NCBI GenBank assembly: GCA_963281155.1
Contig: CAUJLY010000005.1
Span: forward strand, 620,001-684,000
DNA: 64,000 nucleotides
Source of the DNA: Rhabditophanes sp. KR3021
Taxonomy: Eukaryota; Nematoda; Chromadorea; Rhabditida; Alloionematidae
Reading direction: 5' to 3'
The notes under the pieces are model-generated. The model did no database searches. It was not told the DNA's origin and worked only from the letters and a program-made list of their open reading frames with translations. Shown here one piece after another: positions 56,708-64,000 of the stretch (positions within the stretch are counted from its first letter, which is position 1; every line of letters begins with the position of its first letter). Position numbers and translations under genes: made by a program.

Positions 56708-59487
56708 ATGAGCCGCGACAATCCTGCCGACCATCTTCCACCACCATACAATATGTCCTCTAGTCATTCATCCTCAGCATGTTCATCTGCTTCAACCCCT
56801 TCCTACACCTATCCCCAACAACAACCCCAGCAAATATACCAACAACCACCACCTTACAACAATTACATGCCACACCACCAAAAATCACCTTACCCCTCCA
56901 CACATTCTCCCTACTATCAATCACAACCCCAAACTTATCCAACTTCAGAGTTCTATCTATCAAATGTAGATAGATGGGATCATCAACACCTAGACAGCGG
57001 CATCCCAACAACGTCCACTCAATCCGTTAGTTTCATCTTTTTTATTCAGCTAATTAATTCATTTATAACAGAATCACTCTTCCTCCTCTTTTCCTCATTC
57101 GTATGTGTCGACGAGTTGTAATTCGCCTTTTGACTCACTTTCTCAACTGTCGGGAGGGATGAATGAGGAGATGTCGGCTGAGCATCAAACCATCTTTCAG
57201 AATGTTAAGAGTTCCTATAATTATAATAAACAGAGAGCGGGGATGTCGATGGAAAATGAGTACGAGGGTGAGGCTTCCACCTCCGCCAATCCACCACCAC
57301 CGAATTCGGCAAATGAAATTGTTTCTATTGCAAAGGCTTTGGAAGAGTTGTTGCCACTTTTGACAGACAACGAAGAACAAGTGGTGTTGAGGGCAGTTCA
57401 AATGATTGCCTTTGTTGCCAAGAAGGATTCTAGTTCGAGTCACAGATTTACCATCGGTTCAATAAATAATATAGCAATCATTCAAGCCCTTAATAATCTT
57501 TTCATCAAAAGAGATCTTCCAATTGAAATTTCGCTTGAAATTTTGTCAACCTTCTACCATATCCTCGCCTACAACGAAGGCCTCAACTTATTTCTCAAAT
57601 TTCTTCAATCCTTTCCCTCAGACCAGTCCAAATTGTTGGACCGTCTCCTATCTCATCTCCAACAACCTAACTTGCCCGTCATGGGAAAATACCAAGGTTG
57701 CCACAAAAACGCTATCCTAATTTTGCATTCCCTAATGGCATGCACTGACCCCTACAAAACAGCCATCATCGATGTTCTACGAAAGAAAGGAACAGTCACT
57801 TTGATCCTAAAGTCAACCTGTCTCGACTTACTCCTAACAAAAGACAAACTCTTTGCCATCACCGTCGACATCATTAAGATCTTGTGTGAGCATGATAACT
57901 CTCAAAAAATAACATTCATCAACAATCAAGGCTTGGAGATGTTGATTTATATTTTGGCGCATTCTAATTATGACAACTTATTGTTAAGAGGACTTATTCT
58001 ACTTAAATCTATTGCCCATTTGGATGAAACTTTAGTTGTGAAGGGGGGTGTTTTTAAAGTATTGGGTAGATTTTTGCATGCCCAGGACTCGAGAATTAGA
58101 AAGAATGTGCTGGAGTTGATTAGGGATATTTCGCACGTTCCTATTAGTTCAGTTGAGTCGAATGACGTTTTGATTGGGCTGATGGAGCTTTTGTGTAAGT
58201 TTTGCATTTTATTTGCCTCAATTATTACTTATTTTAGCTGGACAAGATCTTGTTCATATTCAACTATCAATTGATTCCCTCTCCAATTTAGTAGCCAACA
58301 ATCAACACAACAAATCTTTCTTTCTCTCAAACCACGGCCTAAGCATAATCTCTAAACTAATCTACAACACCACCTACAACCCCAACAGAATGACTGTCCA
58401 AGCGCAACTGGAGCAAATCGAAGAACGTGCCTTCGCTATCATCCGCAACCTGAGCGGCAACTACGACAAGGCCGAGAACGTGTTATCCTTTATCATGCAT
58501 GACGAAGTCTACACCAACCTCATGCTCCATCATCTCTTCAATCCAAGGCCCGCCATCTTGCGTCAAATTTTAAAGACCCTTATGTCGACATCAAAGAACC
58601 CCACAAATTACGACACATTCGCAAGGGCTAATTACATAGATTGTGGCGATGGACCGTCTACGTTTCCGGGCTTTATCTCGTGTTTGATTCATATTTTGAA
58701 GATTTGTGTGACGACTTCTACGACTATGGATAATATCGAAGGTGTTTCTATCAATGAATTAATATATTCGACTATTTCCACGCTAGCTAATTTAATTGAA
58801 TGCAGAGATTTGTACGATCAAGTCACTACTCTTCTTCTTAATCCGAAAAATTGCATCGACAACGAGTCAGGTCTAAGAATGATCTTACCGTCAGCCGTGA
58901 TGATGGTATGTGATGACAAATGCAAAGCTCCAACCCTCCAAGTGTTGGCTGAACTAGCAAAGGACGAAAGAATAGCCACCATCCTTGGTAATCATGTTCC
59001 CTTCATTGAGATAATCAAAAAGATGTCTAATGGAACAGGAATTACATCATTGTTTGCCGATTCTTGTTATAGGAGAGTTGTTAGTGGAACCGGCTACAAG
59101 AATGATCAATTTTACCAAATGGATCAGGGTGGGAGCAAGGGGTGTTATTACTACCCTCAACAGCCACCCCCTCCAAATTACCCCTACAACGAAGGCAATA
59201 GGATGCAATTTGGAGAAAGTGAATATTACCAACAAGGACCCTCAACCTCATACAATTACCCTCACGATCAAACCATCGACAGTGGTTTCAACACTTCGAT
59301 CTTCGACTCCACCACCTCTTCCGACCCCTACCAATCACACGAAACAGGAACCTTCCAAATGGAAACATTGCAATCTACCTTGCCATCAATGCCTACTACG
59401 CAACCGAATGCAAGTAGTACCTTCCATCCTCCAGTCGCTGACAATCAAAAAGGAACTGATAAACCTTTCACTTTCAAACAACTATAA
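56708..59487 (+). CDS. Beta-catenin (armadillo repeat)
   Basis: Exons 56708-57025, 57072-58194 and 58238-59487 (phases 0 and 1) give 896 residues. The N-terminus is Ser/Pro/Gln-rich and contains DRWDHQHLDSGIPTTSTQS, which resembles the DSGxxS phosphodegron read by GSK3/CK1 and beta-TrCP. The centre holds armadillo repeats (EEQVVLRAVQMIAFVAKKDS, CHKNAILILHSLMACTDPYK, LLLRGLILLKSIAHLDETLV, ERAFAIIRNLSGNYDKAENV, KCKAPTLQVLAELAKDERIA). The C-terminal tail is Gln/Pro/Tyr-rich and ends FKQL. A degron plus full repeats argues for a Wnt-signalling (BAR-1 type) or dual-role catenin, but nematode paralogs (bar-1, hmp-2, wrm-1) diverge too much to decide here. Confidence 0.88.
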
Positions 59488-60353
59488 ACGTTGATATGTA
59501 ATTATATATTTAAATAAAAATAACGTATAAAAGATAATCTCGATATCCTTGATCCTTTAATAGGTATGTAATGGAAACCATTTGAAGGCAACAATGTCTC
59601 TTTTTCAACATATTCTTCTCTTTTTTAAAGCACATGGTTAAAAATGGCGTGGCGAAATTAGTGTGTGTGTACTTCCTTTATTGTTTGACGCGCCCCTGCA
59701 TCTATCTCTCTAACTACACCTTTCCTGTCTCTCCTTTTCCTTTTAATTTACAGCTGTGGATAAAGAATGTCTATAGTGGTGATTTTTAGTATGGGTGATA
59801 TATGTTTATAGGATGTAAAATGAACATGACGATTAGTGGATGATATCCAGTTTCATTAAAATAAATACACACAACCCTCAAGCAATCGTCAACTTACCCT
59901 TTTTGTGGAAAGATTTGGAAATCAGTATATTAAATAGTATTGGTGACAAATGGTGCGACACCAGAAACAGTTATTTGGTTTAATCCCTAAAATATCGTCC
60001 ATTCCATGATATTCCCTTTTAGAATTAGTCGCATGTGGAGGGTCATTAGATCAACTACAGGTTGAACTTCGAAAATGAGGTAAAACTATAATCGGCATCA
60101 CCTAAATAAGAACTTTTTTGATTCATGTTATTGATCAGGAAAAGATATGCAAAAAGATATAAATGTAAAGACATTTTTTCTAATTTCTTTTTGTTCTCGT
60201 TTTTTATTAATTTGTTTGTTGTTATTTTGTCTTTTAATTGTGTCATTTAAAGTATATATCCGTTTCAATTTTCTTATTCAAATTGATTACTTTCTTTTTA
60301 ATTGTAGCTGCTACCAGAACCACTTGGAAAGGATCTGATTATAGTATTTAATT
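59488..60353. other. Intergenic
   Basis: 3' flank of beta-catenin and upstream of the Gly/Ser-rich gene; nothing recognised. Confidence 0.4.
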
Positions 60354-61918
60354 ATGCCGAACTTGTATGTACTTAGTTTGGTGGTGGTGCTTTTAAATAG
60401 TCATCTAACATATTCTATTCCTGTTTCTGGGTTCGGTGTTCCGGCTTCGGGTGGAAGTGCGAGTGCATTAGGTGATACTGTTGTTAATGCCGATAATATT
60501 AAAAAGTTGACGGAAAGTGAGTTTTCATTTTACTTCTTTTATTTACTTGATTACTTAAGTTTATGGAATTGCTACGCAGATTATGAATATTGGGGGTAAG
60601 AATGTTTATTTATTAAATTTAAAAATAATTAATCACACTAAAAGTAGTTTAATATTTTGGATCGTATTTGATCCCCTTTTACCATCATTAAATGGGGAGT
60701 CTTTTAACATTAATTGGGCTACTTCTCTGTTTCTTGTTGGGTCCATGTAACTAACAAATTCAAAAGAGCATTTTCCCCAGCCAGCTACCTGGCCACGAAA
60801 TGCATCGATTAATACGCACTCCACATTTTCAGCAACTTTTTGAAGGATACGTTTTCTTTACGACAAGTAACTCTTCACCAGCCTTAACTAATTCATCGAA
60901 GAAATGTTTCTTCTTGTCAAAAGGATGTAACCTTAAGATTAAAATTAAAGTCTGCCCTGTGTTCAATAATCCTTTTATTAGTGTCGAAGGTTTCACCAAT
61001 ATGCCCAATTTCTTTTACAGCCAAATCAAACTCAATCAAAATCAACGAGTAATGGGTGAATAAGTTCAATGCATAGTTTGAATAACCTCTAGTGGATGTC
61101 TAGATTTGAGAAATACGAAGTCTTAATGGACTGTTGATGCCTAGTTTATTTGATTAGTATAAAATTACTTTGTTATGATAAACATTCAAAAAATGTCAAA
61201 TTTATTAATTAAAAATACTTATTATTTATTTTGCATTTTATTAATCAACATTGAAGGTGAGGTTTTGAATGGAGGTCGTGGTGGAGGATCTGGAGGTGGT
61301 TATTCTTCGAGTTCAGGTGGTAGTGGAATGGGAAATTCATTTAATGCTAATAACTTCGGAAGGTCAAATTTCGGAGGATCTAGGTTTGATGGGAATTCTA
61401 TTGGGAGTGGGTCCGATATAGTTAGGCCAACTTTTAGAGGAGTCTCAAATTATAATTCTGCTCCATCTATTTCACCTAGCAGATTTGGTGGTGATAGATT
61501 ACCTGAATCCGGTTCGGGGTATGGTTCACCTAATCTGGGTGGAAATTCCAACTTTGGGGGTGGGTATGATGGTGGTCCAGTCAAGTCTGCTCGTATGTCT
61601 GGGTGGGAACATTTACTGAACGGTAAATATTTTTATCGTAAATACTTATTTATCCAATAATTAATTGCAGGATTTTTGGGAAGTTCATTTGGCGGAGGAG
61701 GTAGCACTGGAAATTCATACTCTTCTTCAGCAACTGCATCAAGGCCTGAGTTTTTCAATTCACGAGCTCCAAATGAGTACGAAACACCTAGATCTACTAA
61801 AGGATCAGACATTCAAAGTTTGCTTTCTGCCTTGCAAAGATCGGGAGCCAGTAAAAGTGAACCCGAAAGAGGTGGCGAATCAACGAACTTCTTAAGTCAA
61901 TTGTTAGGGGGAAAGTAA
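60354..61918 (+). CDS. Secreted Gly/Ser-rich protein
   Basis: Exons 60354-60516, 61257-61622 and 61671-61918, phase 1 joins, 258 residues. It starts MPNLYVLSLVVVLLNSHLTY (signal peptide). A Gly/Ser-rich body follows (GGRGGGSGGGYSSSSGGSGM, FGRSNFGGSRFDGN, SGSGYGSPNLGGNSNFGGGY) and a conserved-looking tail (GWEHLLNGFLGSSFGGGG, DIQSLLSALQRSG, FLSQLLGGK). The amphipathic helices at the end could be the functional part. The composition suits an extracellular matrix or silk-like protein; that is inference. Intron 1 (740 nt) includes a well-bordered 16-nt candidate microexon (60580-60595) and an antisense relic. Confidence 0.65.
60633..61077 (-). pseudogene. Antisense gene relic in intron of Gly/Ser-rich gene
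   Basis: Minus-strand blocks in successive frames: IEFDLAVKEIGHIGETFDTN then KRIIEHRADFNFNLKV; PFDKKKHFFDELVKAGEELL then VVKKTYPSK; RILQKVAENVECVLIDAFRG then QVAGWGKCSFEFVSYMDPTR and SPFNDGKRGSNTIQNIK, stop at about 60635. Strongly coding-like and at least 140 residues in sum, with two frame breaks. Family not recognised. Confidence 0.5.
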
Positions 61919-62272
61919 TAAGTTTTTATATTAATGTATTTTTTGATTTATTAAGACAACCATTAGAAAGTATTCTATTTATTATGTAAAAAGTTTTTGT
62001 ATCGTTCTATCTATCATAAATTGGAGAAGTAAACAATAATTTAGACTGTCAAATTGTTAAAAATAAATTATAGTCTTGATAATAGCCGTTAACCTTATAT
62101 TCGAGGTAATTTTCATTAAATTTGGTAAGCATTTGTAAAATGAGTTTCAATAATAATTATATACCTATTAGATGTACAATCTTAAAAATAATTTTTTATT
62201 AAAATCTACACAAGCCATAATAAAAGAATCAATTTTATTTATTAACTTGAATATATTCTATGATCTCTTATT
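61919..62272. other. Intergenic between convergent genes
   Basis: AT-rich, contains AATAAA-type signals on both strands, no gene. Confidence 0.4.
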
Positions 62273-63994
62273 TCACAACACTAATGAGCATATCTCTCCC
62301 ATCCTACGAGGTTTCAAAGGGTCAACCCGTTGAATCCATCGTACATACAAGTCCCAATCTAAAAGATAATTAAAATGTATGGAAATATAGGTTTCGGAAT
62401 GGCAGCACCTTTTGACTACCAATTTTTTGAATTGCTCTTTTGATTTGTAACATTCACATGTGTCATTTTCACCCAATTTGATATTTTTACTTGATTTTAA
62501 AGAATTAGTGTAATCATGTATTTGTGCTAGTGTTTCAGATACTGAGGGTATTTCGAGACTTTCTTCCAGAGTTCCTATTAATTTATGTGCATTGCAAGTA
62601 AATACAAGTAATCTAACAGTTTCGGGAAAAATAAATACTAGCTTACCTATACAATCTAAATGAAGTATAGTCAGGAATTTGAAATTGGTGAAGAAACATT
62701 TCTTTAACTTTGAGGAAAAAGCATACTTTCCAAGCTTCAATTCCTTTAGATTTGGAAAAAGTTGAGGGATCAACTGTTCTTTAGAATCATCGAAGGGGAG
62801 CATTATGTGCAGGATAGTTATTGTTGGAGGAAGTGAGAATATTAATTGTCGTGTCACAACCGTAAAATATTTTGATGTGGGAAATGATGTAAAACTAAAC
62901 ATTTTTAAATTTTCAAAACATCTAAAATTTTGTTTAATTTCATGATTATCAGTAAGTGAAAGTATTGAAGGGTCGTTGTTGTCATATGTCACGTAGAGTC
63001 TCCGAACATACTTTAAAAAGGATCTTGTTTGGGGAGTTGATAAATAAATATATACAGTATATAGAGACAATTGAACCCATTTAGAAATAAATTGTTCTTG
63101 GCACCAAGTAACTTCATCATATTCATCCAAATTACATTGATAATCAGGTAAAACAATTATCTTGATTTGGCGACAGTTATTTTTTGTATTTTCTTTCAAT
63201 TTTCTTACCATGTCAAAAAATGTAAAAGTCAAGGCCTCGAAATGTATTTCAAAAATGCCGAAATTGGAAGCATTTAAAACTTCGAATAATTCTATATAAT
63301 CCGTTTCATTCTGATAGTCCAAATTAAGCTCTTCTCCAAGATCTTTGATTTCTTCTAAAACTATTATGAATTTCTCGAGCTTCTTGTAATTTTTTTCAAT
63401 CAGACTCTCTTTTAAATTAATAAAAAAGTTTTTTAAATCTGATGGATGCCGACATCTTAATTCAATCTGGGCAACAGTTTGTGAGTGAATTTGATTAAAA
63501 ATTTCCAGAAAATTAAGCCACTCATAGGATTCGGCATCGTTATCAAATTGGAAACCTAAAGACATTCTGATTTTTGTGAGATTGTGAGCTCTGTCTAAAG
63601 ACATCTGAAGAAGACGTGTGATTTCTGCTATTTCTTCCTTGCCTTTTTTTCCTTTAAATTTGATATCAAGCGATAAATTAAATAAGAATAGCTCAGAAAA
63701 ATATTCATCTGGTAAAATGTTAATAATTTGATGTAATTCTTGTTTGCTATCGAATTCTATATTTAGGAAATATCCGCGAACTTTTTCATTTGAATACAAA
63801 ATGATTGTTTTCGACTTTTGACCAATAACATAAGGCACTGAAACCTCGCATCTGGAAGTCATTAGGTCATTAAGTGGTAGAACATTATTTTTGCAGGTTT
63901 TAGCGAGATTTAGTATAAGAGTGAAATCTTGTATTTTACAAGCTTTAAAAATATGAGCCTGGCTTAGAGCCGTAGTAAAGGGGTGGTTTTCCAT
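62273..63994 (-). CDS. Large intronless orphan, LRR-like spacing
   Basis: A 573-residue single ORF starting MENHPFTTALSQAHIFKACK, six bases from the right edge, so an upstream extension cannot be excluded. Leucine-patterned strands such as FENLKMFSFTSFPTSKYF, FPNLKELKLGKYAFSS, FKFLTILHLDCIGKLVF and DKFIIVLEE-like helices suggest a degenerate leucine-rich-repeat solenoid. That form is common in large nematode F-box-related families, although no F-box is visible at the N-terminus. Cys/His residues cluster near the C-terminus (DTCECYKSKEQF, KRCCHSETYISIHF). No signal peptide or membrane span. Function not assigned. Confidence 0.6.
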   Translation of the reverse strand: MENHPFTTALSQAHIFKACKIQDFTLILNLAKTCKNNVLPLNDLMTSRCEVSVPYVIGQKSKTIILYSNEKVRGYFLNIEFDSKQELHQIINILPDEYFSELFLFNLSLDIKFKGKKGKEEIAEITRLLQMSLDRAHNLTKIRMSLGFQFDNDAESYEWLNFLEIFNQIHSQTVAQIELRCRHPSDLKNFFINLKESLIEKNYKKLEKFIIVLEEIKDLGEELNLDYQNETDYIELFEVLNASNFGIFEIHFEALTFTFFDMVRKLKENTKNNCRQIKIIVLPDYQCNLDEYDEVTWCQEQFISKWVQLSLYTVYIYLSTPQTRSFLKYVRRLYVTYDNNDPSILSLTDNHEIKQNFRCFENLKMFSFTSFPTSKYFTVVTRQLIFSLPPTITILHIMLPFDDSKEQLIPQLFPNLKELKLGKYAFSSKLKKCFFTNFKFLTILHLDCIGKLVFIFPETVRLLVFTCNAHKLIGTLEESLEIPSVSETLAQIHDYTNSLKSSKNIKLGENDTCECYKSKEQFKKLVVKRCCHSETYISIHFNYLLDWDLYVRWIQRVDPLKPRRMGEICSLVL

Positions 63995-64000
63995 TGTAGT

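Overview
The window looks like nuclear DNA of a nematode, inferred from the gene content. It is AT-rich. Most introns are 40-80 nt with GT...TTTAG or GT...TTTCAG borders. Several start codons sit a few bases after a T-rich AG that looks like a spliced-leader acceptor. The recognisable genes are nematode or animal orthologs. A clade IV (Tylenchina) free-living or parasitic worm is my guess. The sequence alone does not fix the species.

Layout. 0-9 kb: first exon of DNA topoisomerase III beta (running off the left edge), a small membrane protein, two secreted Cys-rich repeat proteins with RAKR processing sites, a CDF zinc transporter, a broken gene and a small orphan. 8.6-24.8 kb: hexosaminidase D, a TTD14-like P-loop GTPase/CYTH-type gene, a kelch pseudogene, a two-Kunitz mucin-like secreted protein with a gene nested in its intron, a 4.3-kb gene desert and an F-box protein. 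25-36.6 kb: a CCDC85/PICC-1 coiled-coil protein, a GNAT acetyltransferase, HRD1 and syntaxin-5. 37-45 kb: an MCFD2-like EF-hand protein, a tiny CPRC protein, LRPAP1/RAP, ISY1, SDA1 and an orphan membrane protein preceded by tandem repeats. 45-55 kb: a PP2A-B56 pseudogene, a membrane-anchored papain-like protease whose 1.3-kb intron carries a decayed NUMOD4-HNH endonuclease on the opposite strand, REXO4, OXLD1 and TBL3/UTP13. 55-64 kb: a beta-catenin, a Gly/Ser-rich secreted protein and a large intronless orphan.

Themes. The secretory pathway is well represented (syntaxin-5, HRD1, RAP, MCFD2-like), as is ribosome and RNA processing (SDA1, ISY1, TBL3, REXO4). Same-strand close spacing suggests operons: SDA1-ISY1-RAP-small protein, syntaxin-5-HRD1 and OXLD1-REXO4.

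Most striking is that nearly every long intron carries a coding-like fragment on the strand opposite its host. These fragments are frameshifted or interrupted. The clearest is a two-module NUMOD4-HNH homing-type nuclease. Many single-base frame breaks lie in homopolymers, some in otherwise intact conserved genes, so part of the apparent damage may be assembly error.
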